Translations under genes and position numbers: made by a program
Source of the DNA: Cyanidiococcus yangmingshanensis
Lineage: Eukaryota; Rhodophyta; Bangiophyceae; Cyanidiales; Cyanidiaceae
NCBI GenBank assembly: GCA_013995675.1
Contig: VWRR01000008.1
Location: 62,001 to 126,000, forward strand
Direction of reading: 5' to 3'
DNA: 64,000 nucleotides
Shown: positions 27,813-37,976 of the stretch, piece by piece
Layout: every line of letters starts with the position of its first letter
Numbering within the stretch: the first letter of the stretch is position 1
Notes under the pieces: model-generated
The model's input: the letters and a program-made list of their open reading frames with translations, nothing else
Told to the model about the DNA's origin: nothing
Database searches by the model: none

Positions 27813-28889
27813 CTACCAGGTCAAGGCGTCAGCCGGTGGTGCGGATACCCCATCGGTTTCGGGTGCACGCTGCAGAAACAAATCCACCATACTGAGTTGA
27901 GGGTCTTTCGTCAATATGAAACACGGAATCTGCTCGGGGTATGGATGGAAGGTAATTGCGTCTCCGTCGGCAACGTAAGCGGGTGGACGCGCGCTACCTC
28001 GAGTGAACGATGACGTGACGTGCACCTGCTTATCTGGTGACAGCGTCTCGATAGATTCGCGCCTCACAGTTGTAGCGACTGATGCCGAGGAAGCCATGTT
28101 GGCGCTTTGAGGAGAAGCACCGGGGAATGTCTCTTTGGACTGCGGTGACGCTGCAGGTTTTTCACCGCGATTGGCCAATGCGCGCAGTTCCGCGAGCGTT
28201 TGGCGCCACTCCTCGAGACTGGTGGTCGTGGCCACGTGGCAGCGTGGTGAGGAACCTTGCAACGCTGCAATGGCATGATTGGGAGAGTAGGTCCAGTTTG
28301 TGCGTGCAAGCAACTGTGCCGTTGACGGAACGTCCTGTTGCGCATCGGCGCTGGTCGATTCCAACGCGCGCAATGCTCGGCGAGCCGATATCCGCACTGG
28401 GGACAGAACAAGGTCACTCCCCAAATGCCTTTGCTGAGCCGGCGACGCTCTGACTGGCGTCATCAGCACCTGCGAGCCGAACGCGTCCTTTGAGGCGGAC
28501 TTGGATCGTCCCGATACAGACGCCAAGCTTGGTGGACTGCTTTCTGCGGACGCCGTAGCCACTGCAGTCGACAAGAGCGTCTCTGTAACGTCGGACGCTT
28601 GGGCGTCAAACTGCAGTCGCCGTGGTGCCTGGAACGCTCGGGCGTCATCTTTTTGGAGGCCGTGGTAGACGAAACCTTCGCCTTCGAGCAAGGTGCGGCG
28701 CAGCGCGGTGAGTCTTCGGCCACGAGCCAATGGAGGCGCGCTCGCCAACAACTCCGGCTTCGACGAAGCACGAACTGGGACTCGAAGCGGTTTCTTGCGC
28801 TCACTTTGAAACGCGCGCTCCGTTGGTTCGCGACGCGGCGTCGCCTGTATCCACGAACACGGACGTTGCAGACGCAAGGGCGTATCCAT
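27813..28889 (-). CDS. disordered Ser/Ala/Arg-rich protein with TPVR/SPVR motifs, function unknown
   Basis: A 358-residue open frame from an ATG at 28889. Composition is Ser/Ala/Pro/Arg-rich and predicted-disorder-like. It contains QVLMTPVRASPAQQ and LVLSPVRISARRALRALES, both of the Ser/Thr-Pro-X-Arg/Lys form of CDK target sites, then LLARTNWTYSPNHAIAALQG. Similar TPVRRS-type motifs occur in spindle or cytoskeleton-associated mitotic proteins, but the similarity here is too short for a family call. The frame is clean to its stop at 27813, and the third codon position looks biased as in neighbours, which supports coding. No membrane or signal segment. Confidence 0.5.
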   Translation of the reverse strand: MDTPLRLQRPCSWIQATPRREPTERAFQSERKKPLRVPVRASSKPELLASAPPLARGRRLTALRRTLLEGEGFVYHGLQKDDARAFQAPRRLQFDAQASDVTETLLSTAVATASAESSPPSLASVSGRSKSASKDAFGSQVLMTPVRASPAQQRHLGSDLVLSPVRISARRALRALESTSADAQQDVPSTAQLLARTNWTYSPNHAIAALQGSSPRCHVATTTSLEEWRQTLAELRALANRGEKPAASPQSKETFPGASPQSANMASSASVATTVRRESIETLSPDKQVHVTSSFTRGSARPPAYVADGDAITFHPYPEQIPCFILTKDPQLSMVDLFLQRAPETDGVSAPPADALTW

Positions 28890-30085
28890 CTCTCCTCAGC
28901 GCGCACCACACCAAGTGCCACGTCTCACAGACACACGGATAGAGGAGTAGGCGCGCACGAACGAGAGAAAAAGCCCACCTGCCAGCACTGGAGTTTTCGT
29001 TTCAACGACAAACTGAAAAGGCTTGCAGCGACCACAATACAAACCTTAAAGGGACCCACACCAACGCTATGTTGTCCGCTCCGGAACAGCCACAGCGTTC
29101 CAGCTCGTTCGTTCGAAACGGCTCGTGAGCTGACCAGGATGACACGCGGCGGCACACGCCGGCGGCGCCTCTTCCCCAAGAGGGCGGGAGCACGTGCATG
29201 CAGGGATCCGATGGCGGCGCGACAACCCCGCCGCCCGAGGATGCAACGGATACCGATGCGCTGCGCGCTGGCCAAAACAACCAGGGAAGCGCATCGGGTG
29301 CGCAGTCGTCGGTCGGATCCCCAACGCGTTGCGCGCGCGCGGGAACCGTAACGCTTTCCGCGATTGTGCGTGCGCGCTTCGGCGGCGAGCCGTGCGGCCT
29401 CGGGCGGGGGCGATCGCGCCACGGCAGATGAGGGTCGTCGTCGATCGTCCGGTGGCCCCTCGACGCCGACGTTCGTCGACAAGCGCCGTGTGCGGTGACA
29501 GGTGGATATGGGTCATCGACGACGGACAAGACAGACACGGGGTGTGTTTCCGGCGACGCCAGACGACGATGGCGTCTTCCGGTGCGCCGCGCCGCTTTCG
29601 ATGCTGTCTTGCGCTCGACACTGCATCGCTGCGGATGATGCGCGCCGTCGGGTTGCCGTCGCGACCGATGCCAGAGATCCGTGGCGCCGTCCCATCGTGT
29701 CGCCGACGCGCGGGTGTGTGGGCACGCACGCGACGCGGCCGTGACCAGTTGGGGGCCCAACCATGGCACACGCCGGCGTCGTCTTCGACCATTCGTGACG
29801 CAGCGTCGTGCACGTTTGCAGACGTTCGTTGGGCGCATACTCGAACTATTTTGTCTGAGAGACTCGTCGGCGCCAGGGGTGAAACGTTGTGCTTGTGGTG
29901 ATTGTTTAGCGTTCGTTAAGGGTGTTTTTTCTGTGACGAAGGAACGCTGTGTCTTGTCGTAGAGCACGAAGAGAGCTGCGTGCGCTGTTTTGATCTTGTG
30001 CGTGCGTGCGTGCGTGCGTTCCGAGAAACATCGAGCCCCTTTGGAAGCAGCTTTTTTTGCAACCATTGATTGCGCTACTCCTGAC
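28890..30085. repeat. GC-rich bidirectional promoter region with tetranucleotide repeat
   Basis: About 1.2 kb between the divergent disordered-protein gene and the Alba gene. It is GC-rich with CpG-rich blocks from about 29130 to 29780 and is open in several frames on both strands (up to 432 codons on minus), which I take as a composition effect. A (GTGC)n run of nearly six units lies at 29998-30019, about 70 bases before the Alba start codon. Confidence 0.4.
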
Positions 30086-30758
30086 ATGGCCTCTACAGCA
30101 ACGAATGGTGAAGTGGGTGTCGGGCACCGTCGTTCTGGTGGGAAGCGTGGGACCAGCCGGACTGTGGACGCGACAAGCGACCTCGTTTTCACGAGCGCCT
30201 GTCGCTTGGTGCGCGACCGAAGCGCAGCCCCTGTGTCGGTTGACACGAAGAATATACCCTCTATCAAGGTTTCGTGGGACCAGAAGCTCTCGACGTACAT
30301 TTATCGCGCCAAGAGGCTGCTGACTGGTGCAGAGAGGGTGTCGGTCAGCTGGCATCGGCATGGCCATCACGAGCGTGGTGATGTGTGCAGAGATTCTTCG
30401 CAACTCCGGATTTGTAGATATCGTAAGCGTCGAGACATCGATGCTTCGGAGTAAGTCCCAGAACGCAAGCGCACATCAGAAACCGGTGCTGGAGATTGTC
30501 GTGGAGCGCACACCTCGATTCCACGAACTCCTCGAAACTGAGAACGCGACCCGTGCTGCCAGGCGAGCGGAGCGAGAACGCAGAGGTGCCGGTAGCGCCG
30601 CTTTCGGTCGGCGCGGTGTCGCATCGGGGGCTCGTGCCGATTGCGCGCCAGAGGACGAGTACGAAGATGACGTTGACGAGGACGACGAGGATGCAAACGA
30701 CGAGCCGGCGGCGGCGGTGGCGGCGACAAGAACAGCAACGGAGCACGACCATCACTAG
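30086..30758 (+). CDS. Alba-domain nucleic-acid-binding protein with acidic tail
   Basis: From the ATG at 30086: a Gly/Arg-rich N-terminus, then an Alba fold with NIPSIKVSWDQKLSTYIYRA, KRLLTGAERVSVS and GMAITSVVMCAEILRNSGFV, then EIVVERTPRF, and an acidic end (DEYEDDVDEDDEDANDE). This matches plant and protist Alba proteins (IxVS...YVxxAKR...VELSALGMAIxTVV...EILKNNG). Alba proteins bind RNA or DNA and take part in translation control, RNase P/MRP-type complexes or chromatin. The frame moves +1 at about 30350, where one extra T between AGC and GGC separates the last strand residue from the GIGMAI helix. The span is 3n+1 bases, about 223 residues. Confidence 0.85.
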
Positions 30759-31397
30759 TATCGTGGCAAGAGATGAGGTAGCTGCTGCGTCGTCGCGAGT
30801 CGCTGGCATGCCCATATCGCGAGACATCATGCCGAGCACGGGTGCGGTCGGGTACGACGACGCGTACCTGTTCGGGTTCGTCGCGGCTCCGCATGATGAC
30901 CTTGACAGGAATGAAAAATCGATCCCCAATATAAACGTTCAGGGTTGTTCACGCAGGTGGCAGGTCAAGTGGTCAAGAATGATGGCAATTTTTCCCGAAC
31001 GACGTAAAGGAGCGATGTAGTATACGCAACAGAGGATGTTTAGGAGGCGCACTGGACTGGTCTCTATCCCACCACTTGTATGAGCGCTCATTTGCTTCCA
31101 GCAAGAATGGAACGCAAATTTTATCACCCATCTCGATGAGGGGTCGCTAGGCGGGTACCCTCCGACACCACTGCTGCAGGAGTACACCCGGCTCCAAAGG
31201 TGCGTGCGTATCGATTGCATTCTTTCACGCGGTGGCGATTCGAGCGTCTTTATGCGGATGTACTGAATCAAGCCCTGCAATATCCATGCTCTCTTCCATG
31301 AAAAGGGCGAGATGAGCACTTCGTGTGCGCTTTCGGCCGCCTGGCCCAAGTGCGTGCGAGCAGTATGACGACGCCAGTCGCTGCGAGCTTGGCTGTA
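30759..31397. other. intergenic stretch
   Basis: About 640 bases between the convergent Alba and eL30 genes. The minus open frame 30939-31349 has no family motif. Nothing else seen. Confidence 0.4.
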
Positions 31398-31742
31398 TCA
31401 AGCGGCGCCCTCTTCAGTGATCGCTTTCAGAATATCAGAGTCTCCCGGATCCGTGATCGCCATTGTTGTCACTCGAAAATATCGACCGCACGCCGTTCCC
31501 AGTTCGATCGAGCTCGCTGGATAGTGGTGCACTTGCGCTTTGGCCAACATGGCGTAGTACTCGAGGTTGCTCTTCCGAAGCGGTGGACAGTTACTCGCGA
31601 TGATGACCAGCTTACATTTCCCTTGCCGCAGACTTTTTAGTGTGCTCTTGTAGCCGAGATGATAGCGTCCAGACTTCATCACGAGGGCCAGCCGAGCATT
31701 AATGGCCTCAGAGACACTTTTCGTCTTCCGCACTGCGCTCAT
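31398..31742 (-). CDS. RPL30: cytosolic 60S ribosomal protein eL30 (L30e)
   Basis: A 114-residue, uninterrupted protein from the ATG at 31742; family length is about 110-115. It shows the whole L30e fold: [60 protein letters not shown] and NIELGTACG-like [20 protein letters not shown], ending DPGDSDIL. It binds a kink-turn in large-subunit rRNA. No leader sequence, so cytosolic. No intron, whereas many eukaryotic RPL30 genes are intron-rich; that fits a near-intronless cyanidiophyte genome. Confidence 0.95.
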   Translation of the reverse strand: MSAVRKTKSVSEAINARLALVMKSGRYHLGYKSTLKSLRQGKCKLVIIASNCPPLRKSNLEYYAMLAKAQVHHYPASSIELGTACGRYFRVTTMAITDPGDSDILKAITEEGAA

Positions 31743-32180
31743 GTTGGATCACCGACGTTCAAACAACGCACGTCCAAAAACACGACTAGCAGGAGCAAAA
31801 GTAGATGTACGAGTTGTGCACAGGCAACAGTACTCGTTCTCGTTGGACACAGATGCCAAAGCAGGTACCGTTCCACGAGGTCGCCTACAACGTGTCTCGT
31901 TCGTCTTGTCGTCTCCGGAAGAGCAAGCGGCCCGACACGAAGGCCATCGGACGAGCGGACGAGACGGCGCACCTCCAATCTTGAATAAACTGATCTAATA
32001 CGGACAAGGTGGACTAGTCCGCTTGCGGCTCGCTCGGAGGACGCTGCTGCAGTTGGAGCGACTCGTGCTCGGATTGACGGAAGGTTTTGTTCCTACGCTG
32101 CTGTTGGTGCAACTCGAAAAGCGTGGCAGGTGTGCTGAATCGGTTGATTGACGTTGATGAATCGATATGGAGCGTGAAAG
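31743..32180. other. promoter region between divergent genes
   Basis: About 440 bases between eL30 (minus) and SDHAF3 (plus). A plus-strand open frame without motifs runs through part of it. It should hold both promoters; no TATA box stands out. Confidence 0.35.
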
Positions 32181-32573
32181 ATGAACGATGCGGCCTGGAT
32201 CGAGGCGCTACGACTCTATCGTTGCATCTTGCGAAAGCACCGACAATGTTTGCCGTGGGAACTTCGGATGCTTGGTGATCAGTACGTCGCGGCTGAGTTT
32301 CGTCAGATGCGTGCGTTCTGGAGGCAGTCTTCGCTTGAGCAGTCGAATCGGTTTTATCCGGAGTTTCTGGAGCAGTGGCGAGCGTACCTTGAGAGGATTG
32401 CAACAACGGGTGTCGCCGTAGACGAGCCGCGCCTCGACATTTGGCAGCAGGTTTCCGACACTCAAAGGAAGCAACTGGAGCGTCTGCGCGAGGTCGCCAT
32501 TGCGCTGCGTGAAGAGGAAACTGGGCCAGGACAGGGCGCTGATGGCGAGCCCAGAATCAAACCGCCTGAGTGA
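32181..32573 (+). CDS. SDHAF3: succinate dehydrogenase assembly factor 3 (SDHAF3/Sdh7/ACN9, LYR family)
   Basis: A 130-residue protein from the ATG at 32181. The N-terminus has the LYR motif in LRLYRCILRKHRQCLPWELR, followed by MLGDQYVAAEFRQMRAF and FLEQWRAYLERIA, matching the ACN9/SDHAF3 pattern LYRxILRxHR...LPxxxRxLGDxYVxxEFRxH...FxxxWxxY. The histidine after EFR is replaced by Gln-Met here. In mitochondria the protein helps the iron-sulfur subunit of complex II mature. The tail beyond residue 75 is Glu/Arg-rich and lineage-specific. No clear presequence, as for other LYR proteins. Confidence 0.85.
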   Translation: MNDAAWIEALRLYRCILRKHRQCLPWELRMLGDQYVAAEFRQMRAFWRQSSLEQSNRFYPEFLEQWRAYLERIATTGVAVDEPRLDIWQQVSDTQRKQLERLREVAIALREEETGPGQGADGEPRIKPPE

Positions 32574-33319
32574 GCGCTGAGCTCGTTCGATCGAGGCGGA
32601 TGCCTACGATAGCCCCTTTGACTGCTCGTTGTCTCTCAGTGTCCTTTTCGGAGAGCCGTCATGGTTGCGGCCGTGTTGTATGTATCGCGAGCGGTGTAGC
32701 GTGTAGAACAAACGGACCCAGTTGCGGGTAGCAAGTTGCCTGCAGGCCGTCTCGTCGAGCGTCGACGCTGCGACCTCCAGCAGAGGTATCGGATACATTC
32801 GTTACCCCGATACTGCATACACAAACGAGCGGACGCAGAGAGTAGATGATGCGCTTGCAGTGCCTGCAAGGAGGTATACGCTTGCGCGCGTTGCAAGTTT
32901 GTACAGCGCATTTGACAGCAAGTCTGCTGACTTGAACGGCAATGTAAAGTGACCATGAATGAATACAAGTCACACGCTCGCACATGAAAAGTGCGCACGC
33001 TGTGTCTAGAGTCTTCCGCCTCCCAGCTGTCGTGTACGAACGTGCAGGCTTTGGCCGAGTCATGACCAGGACAGCGCTCCTCGCCGAGCTCAGCGTTCGC
33101 ATGTGGCTTCAGTCGTCTCCAGGGTACCACGTGCTGCGTATTCCTAGAAGCAAGAACGAGGACTGGAAACCTTATCATGCGTTTTTAGTCGTCCCGTTGT
33201 TTGACGCTCTCCACCAGCTGCTGTGGCGGTGCGCATCGACGGAACGCGTTGCAGACTGCGGCCTCTTCGAAGAATGCTCCGAGACTTGGTGAACGCTTGT
33301 TGAGCGCACGCTTAAGCAC
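32574..33319. other. intergenic stretch
   Basis: About 750 bases between SDHAF3 and TCF25, both on plus. Open frames on minus (32636-33178) have no motif. It should hold the TCF25 promoter; nothing specific seen. Confidence 0.35.
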
Positions 33320-35221
33320 ATGTCGCGTCGGGCTATCCGCAAGCTACTTCAGTTGGAAGTGGATGCAAGTCTTGAAGGCTCTGGTACCGAATCGGACGTT
33401 CCTGGTTCAGAACAGCAAGCGTCGGTTGACTCGGGACCAGCGACGCGAGACCACAACCCGTTCCGGTTGCTTGCAGAGCACGCTCACCCTGAGTTGAGCG
33501 ACGAGGAGCGTCCTCGAGCAGAGAGGCCAGCTACAAACGCTAGCCGGTGCAACATGACGCCAAAAGTGAGCGCGCAACAGTTTCGGTGGTCGAAACCGCA
33601 GCGAGCACCCACGGGGCAGCGGACGTCGACATCGTCGCATACGGACGTTGAGGAGCTCTCGCATTCGTTATCCCGATCGAACGTGGGAGCGAGCAACAGC
33701 GACCAAGAATCGAGCGGGTTGACCGAGCAGGACGAACCAGACAGGGCGAGCGAGGAACGCTGGATTGCTATGACCTCGGCGGGCTTCAAACTGTTCAGGA
33801 TCGACGTCGGCAAACTAAACGCAGACAACGAATTAAGACGCTTTTTTGGCCGTGATGTTGTGGAGCGAGAACAAGTGCATATGGAGCGAGCAGTTTCGGG
33901 CGCAAGGGAGAGACGAGGGACCACCCGACGGCCTCGACACCGGCTGCGACATGCCGCGGACGCTCTAGTGAACGGCACAGGCACGTTAGCACGCTCCGTA
34001 TGGGTGAGTCCCAAGCCGAGTTGGTCGCGATCAACACCTGGCTTGAGTATGGAACCAGTACTGGAATGGAGATTGCCACGGCCGATATTTCGCTATCACT
34101 ATCGCGAACCTTACCTGTCGCTGGAGGAGGGCTTTGACCAGGTGGTGCGCTCCGGAGACCATCACCTCATGATAGAATTTTCCTGGACATATCCTTTTCA
34201 TGTGGGCGCGCTGTTACAACTTGCAGAGATATACCGCGTTTTCGGTGAAGCAGAGCGGGAGAATGAGTGCATTGAGCGCGCACTTTTCACTTTAGAAAAC
34301 AGCCAACATCCGCGGTATCGACCTGGAGCAGCCTATCTTCCTTTTCAATTCACTGCAAACCAGCCGTGCTATAAAGCGCTTTGCTTAGGTGCCGAGCGCG
34401 CTCGTCGAAAGGGCTCCTATCACACCGCCATGGAGATTGCCAAGCTGCTGTGCACATTGGACCCGCCGGTGGACGAGAGCCGGACCAACCTGCGACCATG
34501 GTGTGATCCTGTCGGTGCCCTGCTTGTGGTGGACGCGTACGCCCTCTTGGCCAAAGAGTGGAACTGGATCCTTCAATGTATGGAAAGCGAGCATCCGTCT
34601 GCTGCGGTTCTTCGACAGCTGCCAAACTGGCAGTACAGCTATCTCTATGCGCTTTGGAAGGATCGCACCATACAAGAAACAAAAGACGGAACGACGTCGG
34701 GACGATCAAAGGAAGCGCTTGTGAAAGAGCGCCTCACCGAATGTGTCCAGCAGTACCCGTACCTGGCACATGCTCTCGTTTTCGAGCCGAGCGGAGTGGC
34801 CCACTCGCTGCCGCTGCTGCTGCGTCGAACGGTTGCTGGCTACGTAGAGCGAACGGCGACGCTGTGGAGAAACAGTCCACTAACGGAGTCAATGCGAGCG
34901 TGCCTCGAACAGTATCGAACCGAGCGTACGCAACAGGCCCCTTTTCCGGAATCGGATTCCCACTGGACCGAGGGGATCGGTATCCGCACCAATCCCTTGC
35001 ATACAGAATGGATTCATCCGAGTGATCGTGCTGGCGGGAACCCGACCAACTGGAGCGATATGCCAGTGCCATGGGACGACCTCGCAGCGTCAACGTCTCC
35101 AGCGGACGCAGACCCGACAGCAGGCGTTGATTCGAGTGGGCAGTCCGTATCCGGAAATGGAGCCGAGGACGCTGTTCAAAATGGGCCGAATTCATCGCCA
35201 ACGGATGCTACCGATGAATAA
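33320..35221 (+). CDS. TCF25: TCF25/NULP1-Rqc1 family protein (ribosome quality control)
   Basis: A 633-residue unbroken protein from the ATG at 33320; human TCF25 is 676. It opens MSRRAIRKLLQ like the family, has NPFRLLAEH in the first 60 residues, a disordered Ser/Glu region, then the conserved helical core: HHLMIEFSWTYPFHVGALLQ, LAEIYRVFGEAEREN, IERALFTLENSQHP, YLPFQFTANQPCYKAL and MEIAKLLCTLDPPVD. The yeast member Rqc1 works with Ltn1 and Rqc2 on stalled 60S subunits and supports Lys48-linked ubiquitination of nascent chains. The C-terminal 70 residues are low-complexity Ser/Asp-rich. Its 5' neighbour is SDHAF3 on the same strand. Confidence 0.9.
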   Translation: MSRRAIRKLLQLEVDASLEGSGTESDVPGSEQQASVDSGPATRDHNPFRLLAEHAHPELSDEERPRAERPATNASRCNMTPKVSAQQFRWSKPQRAPTGQRTSTSSHTDVEELSHSLSRSNVGASNSDQESSGLTEQDEPDRASEERWIAMTSAGFKLFRIDVGKLNADNELRRFFGRDVVEREQVHMERAVSGARERRGTTRRPRHRLRHAADALVNGTGTLARSVWVSPKPSWSRSTPGLSMEPVLEWRLPRPIFRYHYREPYLSLEEGFDQVVRSGDHHLMIEFSWTYPFHVGALLQLAEIYRVFGEAERENECIERALFTLENSQHPRYRPGAAYLPFQFTANQPCYKALCLGAERARRKGSYHTAMEIAKLLCTLDPPVDESRTNLRPWCDPVGALLVVDAYALLAKEWNWILQCMESEHPSAAVLRQLPNWQYSYLYALWKDRTIQETKDGTTSGRSKEALVKERLTECVQQYPYLAHALVFEPSGVAHSLPLLLRRTVAGYVERTATLWRNSPLTESMRACLEQYRTERTQQAPFPESDSHWTEGIGIRTNPLHTEWIHPSDRAGGNPTNWSDMPVPWDDLAASTSPADADPTAGVDSSGQSVSGNGAEDAVQNGPNSSPTDATDE

Positions 35222-36049
35222 AACTCGATTCCTGGAGTACCAAATACACGAGATCGGCCAGTGTCAAATTCAGCCGCTTGACCCAGCCACAGTACATCCA
35301 GCACAGCGCGGCTGCAATCGTCTGCTCTGAGCATGACTGTTGGCGTTGGAAAGTACACGCACGCGCAGCCTCGTAGACGAACGGCATCTTGTGCATTGGC
35401 CCGCATTCAACCCTACAAAGAAACGTACCTTTCTTCGGTGCAGCCTTTGGTTGAGCGACGCCGACGGATAACGAACCCTTCCAGGCCACGCCGCCCAGGA
35501 GCACACCAAAAACGAGCCATCGAAATCAGCGAACAAGCCCCAGGAGTCCTTGAGCAGTGCCGTGAACATCAAGCGCGGCCCAGCGACGCACCAACACACG
35601 TTACAGCAACGCTGCGCAAGTTATCACGAAATGAATCGCTAACGAGAAAATTATATTCGAAACAAATCAAACTTTTCAATCATTGAATCATTTTGCATCG
35701 AATTCGGAACAGTGAGCTTGGCAGTAACAGCGCGTGCACCATCGACACCAGGTCACGGATGACGTGCCTCTTCAGCAGCGCACCTGTTCTCTTCCTGGTA
35801 GCGCAGAACGCTCTATAAGCACCTTGTGATTCCGACGAAGCCAGCATGCCAAACCCTCATACCTACATATACGACGAACACCAATACCTCATAACGCCTG
35901 AGCGGCTTGACGTTGGATGAACGTTTGTTCAACCCCATCAAACGTCCGTCCTCGACGCGCTTGGCGTCGTCGGACGCGTTCTCGGACCGGGGGGAACGCC
36001 GGCGACCAACCCGGACGCTGGTAGTTGTGCTCTTCGAAGACAACCACTC
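35222..36049. other. intergenic stretch with a doubtful small minus-strand gene
   Basis: About 830 bases. On minus, an ATG near 35569 opens MFTALLKDSWGLFADFDGSF, and a frame +1 of it continues with VLLGGVAWKGSLSVGVAQPK down to a stop at 35208. Together they could be a small membrane or Cys-rich protein of about 120 residues with the same single-base shift as nearby genes, but no family is recognised. The rest should hold the CBF5 promoter. Confidence 0.25.
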
Positions 36050-37379
36050 ATGGCTGCCAAGCCAAAGTCAATGGCTGATCTCGGTGAGCGACAACGAGCT
36101 TCCTCGTTTCAGATCCCCTCAGATGCACCCGATGGAGGGTTGTCGACGGAGTCGTGGCCTCTTTTGCTGAAGAACTATGATCGGTTGAACGTTCGCACGA
36201 CGCACTACACGCCGATACCGGAGGCGGGCTGCTCGCCACTCAAGCGGCCAATAAGTGAGTACATCCGGAGCGGGGTGATCAACCTCGATAAGCCGGCCAA
36301 TCCCTCTTCCCATGAGGTTGTCGCCTGGATAAAACGAATTCTTCGGGTGGATAAGACCGGTCATTCTGGAACGTTAGATCCCCAGGTGACGGGTTGTCTC
36401 ATTGTGTGCATCGAGCGGGCGACGCGTCTGGTCAAGTCGCAGCAGTCAGCAGGCAAGGAGTACGTCGCCGTTCTGCGTCTTCATGGTATGCGTCCAGATC
36501 TGGATGAAAGTACCGTTCGTCGAGCGATCGAGACGCTTACGGGACCGCTGTACCAACGGCCGCCGTTGATCAGTGCAGTCAAGAGACAACTCCGCATACG
36601 GACGATATATGAAGCCAAACTGCTCGAATTCGATCCAAAACGCAAGTTGGTGCTTTTCTGGGTTTCATGCGAAGCGGGAACCTATATTCGGACCTTGTGC
36701 AACCATTTGGGACTTTTATTGGGTGTTGGCGGCCATATGCAGGAGTTGCGGCGGGTTCGCTCCGGGGTCCAGAGCGAGCGTGACGGCATGGTGACCATGC
36801 ACGATGTCCTTGATGCACAATGGCTCTACGACCATGCCAAGGACGAGTCTTATTTACGGCGGATTATCAAGCCGCTCGAGAGCCTGCTTGTCAACCACAA
36901 GCGCCTGGTGATCAAGGATTCCTCAGTTAATGCCGTTTGTTACGGCGCGAAACTGATGCTTCCCGGGCTTTTGCGCTACGAAAACGGCATTGAATGCGGT
37001 GATGAAGTTGTTATCATGACGACCGAAAGGAGAAGCAGTAGCCCTGGCCATTGCCCAGATGAGCACTTCCGAGATAGCCAGTTGTGACCATGGCGTCGTT
37101 GCTCGAATCAAGCGGGTGGTGATGGAGCGAGACCTCTATCCTCGGAAATGGGGTCTCGGTCCAGTGGCCAGCCGGAAAAAGGCGATGGTTCAGCGTGGGG
37201 AACTGGATAAACATGGACGTCCGAACGAGCGAACGCCTGCAGACTGGCAGTTCGTGCAGCCGGTACTGGATTCGACCCAGCGATCAGCGGAGCGAGCGGG
37301 TCCCCCAGTCCCATTTGCCAAGACCCAACGGAATACCACAAACGCGAATATTCAGGCAGGAGTCGTAAGTCGAAAATAG
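36050..37379 (+). CDS. CBF5: dyskerin/CBF5, H/ACA snoRNP pseudouridine synthase
   Basis: The ATG at 36050 starts a dyskerin: N-terminal [18 protein letters not shown], a TruB-type catalytic domain with [20 protein letters not shown] and [20 protein letters not shown] (catalytic Asp in GTLDP), and a PUA domain. It guides pseudouridylation of rRNA in H/ACA particles and stabilises telomerase RNA in many eukaryotes. The frame moves +1 at about 37022-37030: one extra base in ACGACCGAAAGGAGAA separates EVVIMTT from [20 protein letters not shown]. After it come [20 protein letters not shown] and [13 protein letters not shown]. The span is 3n+1 bases, about 442 residues. The Lys-rich tail common in animals is missing. 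Confidence 0.95.
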
Positions 37380-37976
37380 AATGCCAGCGGACACTGAAGA
37401 ATAGACATCGCGCACCTACATGAGCGACAGCGCCCGTGAACGACGGTCTCATTTGGGGGTGCAAGCCGCGCGACATGTGAACCGTACTGAAGACGATTCC
37501 ATCGATTGTGCTTCGTGCAAACGTCATGAAACGCTACTGCATTTGCGGAATAGGGGATTTGGATCCCGGACGAGTCGGACGCTTCCGCCTGTCAGCTCAT
37601 GATAACGCGCATGACTCCTAACTCGGGGCTCTGTTGCGTTCAACCAGACGCGCGGAGACCCGACACGTATTCAATGTCGGCATGGACCACGCCGGATGCG
37701 CCAGCGACTCGTATTGGGTACTTCATGGGTTCCGAGTCTAGGAATCGAGATCAACAGGGACGTATCTGTGTCGAGCTAGGAGAGCCTCGCGATTCATACA
37801 ATCATAGGGTTGAGATCAAAGGACTCCTAAGAACTAGCGCTCTACGTTTACATGACCAAGAAAGGCAAACCGACCGGCCACTCGTGCTTCAAGGATGCCT
37901 CCCGATTGCTAGCTCCCGCTGTTAACCCATTCGTTCTCCGGTCCTGACAGTATACGCAGCATGTACACCTCATCCA
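37380..37976. other. intergenic stretch
   Basis: About 600 bases between the convergent CBF5 and desaturase genes. No open frame over 110 codons and no motif. Nothing seen. Confidence 0.4.

Noticed and set aside
29002-30300. 432-codon open frame on the minus strand, and 235-codon frame on plus (29194-29901)
   Set aside because: Arg/Pro/Ser-rich without motifs, several overlapping frames open at once in a GC-rich block, and it runs antisense into the Alba gene; best explained by composition.
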